NCBI GenBank assembly: GCA_018806915.1
Contig: JAGKQI010000076.1
Coordinates: forward strand, 331,746 to 395,745
DNA from: Phytophthora colocasiae
Taxonomy: Eukaryota > Oomycota > Peronosporomycetes > Peronosporales > Peronosporaceae
DNA length: 64,000 nt
Reading direction: 5' to 3'
In this document: positions 51,280 through 62,214 of the stretch, in pieces
Position numbering within the stretch: the stretch's first letter is position 1
Layout of the letters: every line of letters begins with the position of its first letter
Translations under genes and position numbers: made by a program
The notes under the pieces: generated by a model
Databases searched by the model: none
What the model saw: the letters and a program-made list of their open reading frames with translations, nothing else
Told to the model about the DNA's origin: nothing

Positions 51280-54200
51280 ATGACTGAACCGCATGAACAT
51301 TCCGACGCGCCCATGCGGGCCGTGATCTCCTATGACAACGGCAAGACACTCATGGCCAGAGGACCGCAAGCGCTTCACGACCACGTCGCCACTCGCATGG
51401 AAAAGGCAATGGGTCGAGAACTCCCGCAGATGGAAGTTCGTTTCAGGACGTGTCCATCTCGGCCGACATTGTGGTCAGGACGAGTCCAACGCCAAGACGG
51501 AACTCCCGACCTTGATCAATGTGCTCAAGTCCAGCTACAGTGAGATGCGTTCCAGCAAGCACGTGGTCAAGAAACAGGTTCTGAAGAACATCAATGGCGT
51601 GTTCAAGCCCGGTACCATCACACTCGTCCTTGGTCAGCCCGGATCGGGCAAGTCATCTCTCATGAAGCTGCTCAGTGGTCGTTTCCCGCCCAAAAGAACG
51701 TCACTGTGGAAGGCGAGGTGACCTACAACGGTATGTCTTCCGCCTCACTGAATCAACGTCTACCCCAATTCGTGTCCTACGTGAACCAGAGAGACAAGCA
51801 CTACCCGTCGCTCACCGTCAAGGAAACACTCGAGTTTGCACACGCCTGCGCTGGTGGCGGACTGCCGACAAGGGACGAACAACACTTCACCAACGGTACT
51901 CCTGAGGAAAACAAGGCCGCACTGGATGCCGCAGTGGCCATGTTCAAACACTACCCGGACATTGTCATCCAGCAGCTCGGACTCGACAACTGTCAGAACA
52001 CCATTGTCGGCGATGCTATGACTCGAGGTGTGTCTGGTGGAGAGCGCAAACGTGTCACCACAGGTGAGATGGAGTTCGGCAACAAGTACGTCATGATGAT
52101 GGACGAGATCAGTACGGGTCTTGACAGTGCCGCCACCTTCGACATCATCACCACGCAGCGCAGCATCGCCAAGAAGTTCCGCAAGACGGTGGTCATCTCT
52201 CTGTTGCAGCCGTCGCCCGAGGTGTTCGAACTGTTCGACGACGTGGTGATCCTGAACGAGGGTCACGTGATGTACCATGGTCCGCGCGCCGAAGCTCTGG
52301 GGTACTTCGAGAGTCTGGGTTTCAAGTGTCCTCCTCGCCGTGACGTGGCTGATTTCCTGTTGGATCTGGGAACGAGCATGCAGACTCAATACGAGGTGAC
52401 CTCGGTCGCCTCGAATGTCATCCCCCGTACGGCGAGCGACTACGCTGATGTCTTCCACTCGTTCTCACACCTACGCGCACATGATGGACGATCTTCACAG
52501 CCCAGTGTCTGCAAAGTTGCTGGAAGCTAACGAGAAGCACATGGCGCCCGTTCCCGAGTTCCACGTAAGCTTCGTTGAGAGCACTACTGGAGTTGTTCGG
52601 CGTCAGCTTACTCTTCTATCGCGTGATACGGCTTTCTTGACTGGACGAACGGTGATGGTCATCCTAATGGGACTGATGTACGGAGGTACCTTTTACCAGT
52701 TTGAGGAGACAAACTCCCAACTTGTCATGGGCATCATCTTCAACGCGGTCATGTTCGTGGCCCTGGGCCAGCAAGCTCAGATCCCAATGTTTATAGCAGC
52801 CCGTGCCGTTTTCTACAAGCAGCGGCGATCCAACTTCTTCGAACGACGTCGTTTGTGCTGTCGAATTCGGTGAGTCAAATTCCGGTGGCTGCGGCTGAAA
52901 GTTTGGTGTTCGGCTCGATCGTTTACTGGATGTGCGGATACGTGTCGACCATCGAAGCTTACCTCGTGTTTGAGCTCATGCTGTTTGTCCACGAATCTCG
53001 CCTTCACGGCGTGGCGTTTTTCTTCCTCTCGTGCGCGTCGCCGGACTTGAACGTGGCCAATCCGATCTCCATGGTTTCCGTCTTGTTGTTCGTTCCTGTT
53101 CGCTGGATTTACCATCACGAAAGAACAGATCCCAGACTACTATCATTTGTTTGCTCTACTGGCTCAACCCTGTGGCATGGGGCGTTCGTGCGCTTGCAGT
53201 GAACCAATACTCCGACTCAAGTTTGTGTGCGTCTTTAACGGCGTCGACTACTGTGCCAGCTTCAACGCGACCATGGGCGAGTACTCACTGACAACGTTTG
53301 AGGTTCCGACAGAGAAATTCTGGTTGTGGTACGGAATTGCCTTTATGGCAGCTGCGTACGTATTATTCATGTTCCTCTCGTACCTTGCACTGGAGTTCCA
53401 TCGCTACGAAGGCCCTGAAAACGTGACTCTCGACTCCGATAACAAGGATGGAGCTTCGGACGAATACGGACTGATGAAAACTCCGCGTGGATCCCCGACC
53501 GATGACGACACTGTGGTGTCAGTGCTACCTGCGCGTGAAAAGCACTTCATCCCAGTCACTGTCGCCTTCAAGGACCTATGGTACACCGTGCCCGACCCAG
53601 CCAACCCCAAGGACACCATCGACCTGCTCAAGGGGATCAGCGGATACGCTCTCCCAGGAACCATCACCGCCCTCGCCATGGGATCCTCTGGCGCCGGCAA
53701 GACCACGCTCATGGACGTCATCGCCGGCCGAAAAACTGGCGGCAAGATCACCGGACAGATCCTGCTCAATGGCTACCCCGCCACCGACCTCGCCATCCGC
53801 CGATCCACGGGATACTGCGAGCAGATGGACATCCACTCCGAGTCGGCCACCATCCGCGAGGCGCTCACGTTCAGCGCGTTCCTGCGCCAGGGAGCGGATG
53901 TGCCCGACAGCTACAAGTACGACTCGGTGAACGAGTGTCTGGACCTGCTGGACCTGCACCCGATCGCCGACCAGATCATCCGCGGCAGCTCCGTGGAGCA
54001 GATGAAGCGTTTGACTATCGGTGTGGAGCTAGCGGCGCAACCGAGTGTGTTGTTCCTGGATGAGCCGACGAGTGGTCTGGACGCGCGCTCTGCCAAGCTT
54101 ATCATGGACGGTGTACGGAAGGTGGCCAACACGGGTCGTACGGTGGTGTGCACGATCCACCAGCCGTCAACCGAGGTTTTCAGTGTGTTCGACAGTTTGC

Positions 54201-55376
54201 TGCTTCTGAAGCGTGGAGGTGAGACGGTGTTCGCTGGTGAATTGGGCAAGAACGCCAGCGAGATGATCGCGTACTTCGAATCGATCGACGGTGTGGACAA
54301 GTTGGAGGACAATTACAACCCGGCAACGTGGATGTTGGAGGTGATCGGTGCTGGTGTCGGCAACAGCAATGGCGATCGAACCGACTTCGTGAAGGTTTTC
54401 CAGAACAGCAAGCACTTCCAGTTCTTGCAAGACAACGGACCGCGACGGCGTGACTCGTCCGTCCCCAGACTTTCCTGAATTGACCTACGGAGACAAGCGT
54501 GCTGCGACCGAGATGACACAGGCAACGATGTTGATGCAGCGCTTCTTCAGGATGTACTGGCGCACAGCCTCGTACAACTTGACTCGCTTCTTCCTCGCAC
54601 TGGTGCTTGGACTTCTGTTCGGTGTGACATACTTCGACGCCGAGTACACCTCGTACGCCGGTATCAACTCAGGAATGGGTATGCTGTTTTGCGACTGGTT
54701 TCATTGGTTTCATCGCGTTCACGAGTGTCATACCCGTTACTTCCGAGGATCGTCTGGCCTTCTACCGTGAACGTGCTTCTCAGACGTACAACGCGCTTTG
54801 GTACTTTGTCGGCGCAACTGTGGTTGAGATCCGCATGCGTTTTCTTCAGTTCGTTGCTCTTCTTAGCTCCGTTCTACCCCATGGTTGGCTTCACGGGTGT
54901 CAAGACCTTCTTGGCTTACTGGGTCCACCTTTCCCTGCACGTGTTGTGGCAGGCGTACTTCGGCCAGCTCATGTCGTACCTCATGCCGACGGTCGAAGTT
55001 GCCCAGGTGTTCGGTATTCTTCTCGCGTCAATCTTCTTCCTGTTCAACGGCTTCAACCCGCCTGGAAGTCAGATCCCTCAAGGCTACAAGTGGTTGTACA
55101 ACGCTTCACCCCAGAAATACTCGTTAGCTCTGGTGTCAGCCATTGCGTTCGGCGACTGCCCTACCGAAGGAGGATCGGAGATTGGCTGCCAGAGTCATGA
55201 CGGGAGTGCCTCCTTCCCTCCCGTCTGACCTGACAGTTAAGGCATACTTGGAAGAAGTTTTCCTCATGAAGCATGGCGACATCTGGAAGAACTTCGCAAT
55301 TGTGCTGGGTATCATCCTCCTTACGTGTGTGCTGAGTCTGCTAGCACTGCGCTTCGTGAACCACCAGAAGAAGTAG
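51280..55376 (+). pseudogene. PDR-type ABC transporter copy 3, frameshifted
   Basis: The ATG at 51280 begins MTEPHEHSDAPMRAVISYDN. Same NBD1-TMD1-NBD2-TMD2 plan, about 1,365 codons. Walker A1 GQPGSGKSS near 51632, signature near 52027; NBD2 GSSGAGKTT near 53682 with an extra in-frame codon just before it (ALAMGSS), then LFLDEPTSGLDARS. The stop follows RFVNHQKK at 55374. Frameshifts are near 51447, 51475, 51690, 52460, 52842, 53090, 53140, 53215, 54430, 54690, 54830 and 55190. TMD1 and the N-terminus are clearly diverged from copies 1 and 2, while NBD1 after Walker A and all of NBD2 are nearly identical, which suggests gene conversion. It is convergent with copy 4. Confidence 0.9.
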
Positions 55377-55656
55377 ACGCGAGAGTCGTTTAGCTGTTTG
55401 GTGTGTAGATAAATACATTTTCGACATTTTCGACACGACAAATCCCCTCCCTCCCTCCCTGGCCATGACGTATGACAGCCTTGACACCTTGTCGCTTCCA
55501 TCATGACCACGCGCTACGCTACCAATCTCTATACTGGCGTTGATCAGCGAACCAGGCTGCAATTTTTGACATTCATTTTGACGACGCTTTGTGTCAAAAT
55601 TAACAATACCAAAACTAACGCCCAGTTACAATCAAACATAATGCGAGTGTATTATT

Positions 55657-58600
55657 TCAGAAGATGGAGCAAAATAGCGGCCGAGGAATCACCGCTTCTG
55701 GTGGTTCACAGAAGCGCATGGCCAGCAGTGTAAACACACGAAAGACCACGAGGAACGCCAGAATGATGGCAGCGTTCCGCCAGATCTGGCTGTGCTTCAT
55801 CAGGAAGACGTCGTCCAGGTACTCCTTCACGGTCAGGTCGGACCGGAGCGACGGCGGGACATTCGTCGCTGACTTGGCAGCCGACGTCGCTTCCACCGTC
55901 GCTGGGGCAGTCACCGAATACGATGGCACACATTGCCGCCATCGTGTAGTGCTGCGGCGTGAGGTGGTAAAGCCACTTGTAGCCCGTCGGCAGGTCTCCG
56001 GCGGGGGGACTGAAGCCCATGAACAGTAGGAAGATCAACGCCATGAGCATACCCAGAATCTGTGCCACCTCCACGTTCGGTAACAGGAAGACGAGGAACT
56101 CGCCGATGTAGGCTTGCAGCAGCACGTGAAGTGACACCGTCAGCCAGAACGTGAGGAAGGCGCCGAAGCCGGTGAAACCCACCATCGGGTAGAAGGTGGC
56201 CATGAACAGCAGCACAGCCAAGAAGGTGTACAGGATCTCCGCCACACTGAGGTGCAAAGAAGTACCAGAAGGCGTTGTACGTCTGCGCCGCTCGCTCACG
56301 GTAAAGCGGCTCGCTCCTCGGAAGCGACGGGCAAGGCGCTGTTGAACGATCCGATGCCCAGGAATCCGACGGCCAAGTACATCATGCCCATTCCCGAGTT
56401 TGATACCCGAGTATGACGTGTACTCTGCGCCGACGTACGTGATACCGAAGACGAGACCCAGCACGAGCGACACGGAAGAAGCGCGTCAAGTTGAACGAGG
56501 CTGTGCGCCAGTACATGTTGAAGAAGCGCTGCAGCAGGAACTTCATCTGCGTCATCTCGGTCGCAGCACGCTTGTCTCCGTAGGTCCAATTCAGGATAGT
56601 CTGGGGACGGACGGAGTCACGCCGTCGCGGTCAAGTTGTCTTGCAAGAACTGGAAGTGCTTGCTGTTCTGGAAAACCTTCACGAAGTCGGTTCGATCGCC
56701 ATTGCTGTTGCCGACACCAGCACCGATCACCTCCAGCATCCCACGTTGCCGGGTTGCTAATTTGTCACTCCAGCTTGTCACACACCGTCGATCGATTCGA
56801 AGTAATGCGATCCATCTCGCTGGCAGCGTTCTTGCCCATGATTCACGCAGCGAACACCGTCTCACTCCACGCTTCAGAAACGCAACGACTATCGAACACG
56901 CACTGAAACCTCGGTTGACGGCTGGTGGATCATGCACACCACCGACCACGGCCGTGTTGGCCACCCTTCCGTACACCGATCCGCCAGTAGACTTAAGCTT
57001 AGCAGAAGCGCGCGTCCAGACCACTCGTCGGCTCATCCAGGAACAAACACACTCCCGGCTGCGCTGCCGGCATTTCCACACCGATAGTCAAACGCTCATC
57101 ATCTGCTCCACGCGAGCTGCCGCGGATGATCTGGTCGGCGATCAGGAGTACCCAGGTCCAGCGGGTCCAGACACTCGTTCACCCGAAGTCAGCTCACTTG
57201 TAGCTATCAAGGCACATCCGCTCCCTGGCGCAGGAAGACGCGCTGAACGTGAGCGCCTCGCGGATGGTGGCCGACTCGGAGTGGACGATGTCCATCTCTG
57301 CTTTCCGCCAGTATCCTGTGGATCGGCGGATGGGCGAAAGGTCGGTGGCAGGGGTAGCCATTGAGCGCAGGATCTGACATCCCGGTGATCTTTGCCGCCC
57401 AGTTTTTTCGGCCGGCGATGACGTCCATAGGCGTGGTCTTTGCCGGCGCCGGAAGAGAGGAGAGTCCCATGGGGGCGGTGATGGTTCCTGGAGGAAGCGT
57501 ATCCGCTGATCCCCTTGAGCAGGTCGATGGTGATCGCGCCAGGGGTTGGCTGGGTCGGGCACGGTGTGCCATAGGTCCTTGAAGGCGACTTGGTGAGCTG
57601 GGACGAAGATGTTTCTCCGAGGCCAGGAGCCACGGCGGAACGCTGGCGTCACTTTCGTTTGGCGAGGCTGCGAGGAGTCTGCATCAGTCCGTATTCGTCC
57701 GAAGCGCCATCCTTGTTGTCGGAGATCCAGTGTCACATTCTCAGGACTTTCGTAGCGGTGGTAATTCAGCGCGAGGTACGAAAGGAACATGAAGAGAGAT
57801 GTATGCAGCCCGCCACTTGGAAGACGATGCCGTACCACAACCAGAACTTCTCCGACGGAACCTCAGATGTGCTGAGCGGAGTAGTCTCCACGACCGTTTT
57901 GGTTGGGAAAGCTTTCACAGGAAAGTTGACGTCGCCGTAGACGCACGTGTCAAATGCCGAGGAGTCGCTGTACTGGTTCACTGCCAGAAGCTCGCACGCA
58001 CCCACGCGATCAGGTTCATCCAGTAGATCCCAGATGAAGAGTAGTCGAGGGATCCTGCTCCTTCGTGATGACGAAGCCGCCAAACAGGATGAAGAAAGAG
58101 GATGGATACGCTGGAGATCTGGGTTGGCCACGTTGAAATTCGGTGTGGCGGACGCCAGAAGAAGAAGAAGCGCCGTGAAGGCGAGATTCGTGATGCCCAG
58201 CATGAGGAGGAAGAGAGGGAAGAACGCGCCGATGGTATCCACGAAGCCACATCCAGTACACGATGGGCCGAACACGACCGTTTCAGAACAATTGGTGGCA
58301 AGCTGGCTTGCCGAGCTCGAGAGCATCGTAAGACGCATGTCCGGAAGAAGTTGGCCCTGCGTTAGCTTGTAAAAGACCTCGCGTCGCAGCCATGACAGGT
58401 TGGGATCTGCGCCAGATTGACCGAGCGACAAACACAGAGACCGAACGCGCCGAAAATGAGCGCCCATGACCAGTGTGCGCATTGGTCAGGTTGACGGCCT
58501 GGTAGAAGACGCTCGAGTACAGTAAACCGCTTGATGGTGTTCATGACCAGGCGACCAGACGAGTGCGGCTGAGTCGGCGCAGCGTTACTCTCATCTGTCG

Positions 58601-59994
58601 CCCTCATCAACAAGGCTGTGCACTGTCTAAGAAGTTTCTGGTGGAACTCGGGCTGGGTATCCATGTGCAACTGCTTGTCGTGAACGAGACCGGGGTGGAC
58701 CAGGTTCTATTCCAGATCGACAAGCAGTTCGTGGTAGATGGACGAGCGCTGAAAGACATCAGCAAAGTCACTCGCTGAACGTGGGATGGAAACACCTTTG
58801 GCGACTTCTACTTCGTACTGGGCCTGCTTGCTCGTTCCCAGATCAACAGGAAATCAGCCACGTCACGGCGAGGAGGACGCCCAGAACCCAGACTCTCGAA
58901 GTAGCCCACCGAGGCTTCCGCTGCGCGCAGACCATGGTACATCACGTGGTGACCCTCATTCAGGATCACCACGTCGTCCGAACCAGCTCCGAACACCTCC
59001 GGGCGACGGCTGCAACAGGGAGATGACCACCGTCTTGCCCGGAACTTCTTGGCGATACTGCGCTGCGTGGTGATGATGTCCCGAAGGTGGCGGCGCTGTC
59101 AAGACCTGTGCTGATCTCGTCCATCATCATGACGTACTTGTTTGCCGAACTCCATCTCGCCTGTGGTGACACGTTTGCGCTCTCCACCAGACACACCACG
59201 AGTCATAGCGTCAAACAGCCGACAATGGTGTTCTGACGAGTTGCTCGAGTCCGAGCTGCTGGATGACGATGTCCCGGGTAGTGTTTAAACATGGCTCGAG
59301 CGGCCTCCGAGTGCGGCATTTGCAGAATTCTCCTCAGGTGCCGTTGATGAAATTGCTGCTCGTCCCGCTTCCTGACAGACCTCCACCGCAGCAGGCGTGC
59401 GCAGAGCTCCGAGTGTCTCTCCTTGACGGTGAGCAACGAATGAGTGCCTGCTCGCGGCTGGGTGACGTAGGATACGAACTGGGGGAGCTGCTTGCGCATC
59501 TCATTCGCCGATGTGCCGTTGTAGGTGACCTGTCCTTCCTAGCGTGATGTTTCTTGTCGTTGGGAAGCGACCGCTGGAGCAGCTTCATGAGGGACTGACT
59601 TGCCCGATCCAGGCTGGCCGAGCACAGGCGTGATCGGTGCCCGGGCAGAAGAACGCCGCCTGACGTTCTTGAGGACCTGTTTCTTACGACGCTGACGTGC
59701 GTGCTGGAGCCGCATTCTCTCGGAAACCGGTCTTGGCGGGCGTTGACCAGCCAGGGTGGGCAGCTCGACCTTGACGTCGGTCTTGTCGCCCGCCAGCCAT
59801 GATGTCCCGGCCGTGATGGAGACGTCCGGAAGCGCACCTCCATCTGCGGGAGGTTCTTTCCCAGCGCCTTCTCCGGCATGCGGGAGGCGACGTGGTCGTG
59901 GAGAGCCTGTGGTCCTGTGCCGCATGAGTGTCTTGCCGTTATCGTACTCTGATGGTGGCGCGCATGGAAGCGTGTCGGACGCGTTCGGAGCCAT
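55657..59994 (-). pseudogene. PDR-type ABC transporter copy 4, riddled with small indels
   Basis: ATG at 59994 (MAPNASDTLP). The PDR order can be followed in reverse complement from NBD1 (near 59600) through TMD1 (near 58400-57750) and NBD2 (near 57500-56950) to TMD2 (56500-55700). Between about 56,240 and 59,950 there is an indel of 1-6 bp every few tens of bases, so no stretch stays in one frame for long. Substitution divergence against copy 3 is modest. The 3' part (55700-56230) is clean and encodes LTPQHYTMAAMCAIVFGDCP, then FLMKHSQIWRNAAIILAFLV; its C-terminus (RFCEPPEAVIPRP) differs from the RFVNHQKK end of the others. It is either a pseudogene or poor-quality sequence. A perfect core promoter lies upstream. 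Confidence 0.85.
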
Positions 59995-60057
59995 TTTTTA
60001 ACTGTCTGCAGTTTTGTAGCTCTGTGGCTCCTGGAGCTGGAGTCCCAACTGGCAGGA

Positions 60058-60074
60058 CTCAAATTGCGAAGTGA
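60058..60074 (-). promoter_or_regulatory. Inr/FPR core promoter of ABC copy 4
   Basis: The minus strand reads TCACTTCGCAATTTGAG, a good match to TCAYTYYNCAWTTTNYY, 64 bp upstream of the ATG at 59994. The intact promoter contrasts with the shattered coding region. Confidence 0.7.
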
Positions 60075-60796
60075 TCTATCGAATCATCCGGTGTGGCCGG
60101 TTTAACGCCGCAACTGGCGACGGACAGGTCAGGTCGCTGAACTTGGCCGGACAAAGCTTTTGGATTACGACGCTGTGGGGAAGCTTGGCCAATCAGAAAG
60201 CGCCCACATTCGATTATGGGACGGGAATCAACGACCATCACTCCTGAAATGTTGATTCCCGGATGACTTCGTCGGACATAAAGTGGGCGTACGGTCGAGA
60301 ATGTGACGCGCGTCAGTGCAGGTTTTATGAATTAGTTGTATGGGGAACTTGGGGCTGCAGCTTGAAGGAAGTAGGGTAAGAAGGAGAAAAAGAAGAAGTA
60401 AGATTAATGTTTAGAAAGTAGATGGCTACTCACTAGAAAATAGTATGCGGCATTCGAAACGTAGTCTGGAATTGCCGCTGCCATTCATCGTACTGATGTC
60501 ACAGACATGTTTGAAGTACATTATTTGTAAATTAGAGTCAAAAGTACCGTGTCTCTTCGTTTATTAGTTTATAGAAGACACGGTGTAGAGAGAATGGTCC
60601 TGTGGTGAGGCCTAACCTCAACCCAGCCTCCCTGGATCGAGCATCAGGGGAACATCATTTGGATAATAAAATATACGTGTTTTGATTGGTCTGTATACAA
60701 AGCCCTGTTAAAGTGTTCCAGTCAATCCACAAAATGGCTACCACGAAATCAAGTATTTTCGTTTTGCGAAGCTCCTAGAAGGCCCTACGGCCAAAA
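60075..60796. other. Intergenic, no gene seen
   Basis: About 720 bases upstream of ABC copy 4. One small hairpin was seen: ACCGTGTCT (60546-60554) pairs with AGACACGGT (60576-60584). Confidence 0.5.
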
Positions 60797-60916
60797 TGGA
60801 CCAGATTTTGACTCTACTCGCCAGAGAGCAGTTTTCTGGCGGGGCAGAGTCCAAATCGTCATTTGGCCACCTGTGCAGCAGGTGGCAGAATGAAAAGTAG
60901 AGCCAAATCTGTTCCA
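60797..60916. repeat. 120 bp multi-hairpin block (possible MITE, SINE or structured RNA)
   Basis: An outer imperfect stem pairs TGGACCAGATTTTGACTCT (and on to 60818) with the segment 60896-60916. Inside are three successive perfect hairpins: CGCCAGA/TCTGGCG (60819-60825, 60835-60841), CCAAAT/ATTTGG (60851-60866) and GCCACCTG/CAGGTGGC (60866-60873, 60879-60886). The pairing GACTCT/AGAGTC brackets the first hairpin and competes with the outer stem. It is not a tRNA. Its identity is unknown. Confidence 0.5.
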
Positions 60917-61176
60917 AAACAGAATTAGTTTTGACAGTCCATAAATGTATGAGGTACAATTGTTGAAGTTATATAAGTACATGTGGTTTGTCTTTATCTG
61001 CACGTGCGTGGCAGCATGAGGCTACTACATCCTACAGAAGCCAAGCGTTTAAGAAACGCATGTTAAAAAGGTGCCATCAGGTCTCCACGTGCTCTCTGCA
61101 GTTAGGCCAAAGGCTACTTGCTATGTTATGAAAGACTGTAGAGGCTCCATTTTCAATTCATCTCACTCCGAGGCAT

Positions 61177-61248
61177 CACAGCCCCCTTCCTCAGCGTGCT
61201 CAGCCCTTCCTTAGCGTTGCACAGCCGCTTCCTCAGCGATGCACAGCG
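61177..61248. repeat. Three imperfect tandem units around CACAGCCnCTTCCTCAGCG
   Basis: Units of 24, 19 and 22 bp, all containing CTTCCT(C/T)AGCG, followed by a partial fourth CACAGCG. The following ATG (61239) lies inside the last unit. Confidence 0.6.
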
Positions 61249-61751
61249 TTTCAAGTCAAGTACATAAGCTCCTGGGGCCAGTCCAGCGTCTCCTGCGTCT
61301 GAAGAACTACGCCAGCGTAAAGAGGAAGGCCATTTCGACCCTGTGCAGCATTTCCAGAGCTCGGCACTTGGCCGGCCACAACCTACTGTGCCGTACTGGT
61401 GACCGTGAAGTGACCGTGCGAGATTGGTCTGGGGCTCCAGTTATTAAACGCCAGCTTCGGAGATCTGGCCATCGGTCAGCACAGGTTGCCCGTAAGGACT
61501 GTAGCAACTATGGAATATATTTCAAAGACGGCTTTTTACCAGTTTCAATCCAACTGGTACATCCAAGAATGGCTACGGTTACGGAGAACAACTACAGGCT
61601 CGATTTCGACCTCGGAGCAGGATGTTCATCTGCTACAAGTCCATCTACATACACCGGGTCAACGACTTACGGCATTAACAGTGCCGAATTTCGACGCAAC
61701 ATTCAATCCCGTCGACCACTGGCCACATTTGTTCGCCAAAAGGGTCCATAA
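61239..61751 (+). CDS. Hypothetical protein of 170 residues, doubtful
   Basis: Open frame from an ATG at 61239 to TAA. The first half is basic (LLRLKNYASVKRKAIS and further), the second polar with LDFDLGAGCSSATSPSTYTG. No domain, signal peptide or family is recognised, and no Inr/FPR is seen nearby. It could be a chance frame in transposon-derived sequence, perhaps the gag side of a copia-like element. It is listed because it has a true ATG and is the longest frame in the last 4 kb. Confidence 0.25.
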   Translation: MHSVSSQVHKLLGPVQRLLRLKNYASVKRKAISTLCSISRARHLAGHNLLCRTGDREVTVRDWSGAPVIKRQLRRSGHRSAQVARKDCSNYGIYFKDGFLPVSIQLVHPRMATVTENNYRLDFDLGAGCSSATSPSTYTGSTTYGINSAEFRRNIQSRRPLATFVRQKGP

Positions 61752-62214
61752 CCGAGCGACAGCGTCGACGGCAGAAGTGTCCGTATTAACTGCTTGTTGA
61801 GGACCGGATTTTGAGGACGCTGTAAATTTGTCGACAAGTGCGGTCAACGGAGATCGCAGAAACGACTTTGTCCAGTTCGTCAGCGGTTGTACTTTTTGCA
61901 CCAGTTAAGTTCTAAATATATTTTCATTCTTGTTTCTTCACGTTTTTGTTTTTGTGTAAAAGTAAATATGTAAATTTGGCGGCTGTGTGCCAGGGAAAAC
62001 TCTTTGAGTATAAAACCTTACCGTAAGTGAAATGAGAAAACGCTTTTTACTATTAAAGCTCTTAAAGGAAAAACTCATGTTACTACGTGACTCTTTATAA
62101 GATTGTGAAGTAATATATGAATGATAGAAATTTATCGTTATATTATTTTAAAATGTGAAGCAACTGTTAAGATTTAGCAAGAAATTATACCCTAACTTGT
62201 TTCTTAAGTCCCTC
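61752..62214. other. AT-rich non-coding stretch
   Basis: No gene seen. It lies just beyond the 3' end of the copia relic, so part of it may be a decayed LTR. Confidence 0.45.

Noticed and set aside
61177..61248. Tandem units considered as a CRISPR-like array
   Set aside because: Only three imperfect units, no spacers, eukaryotic context.
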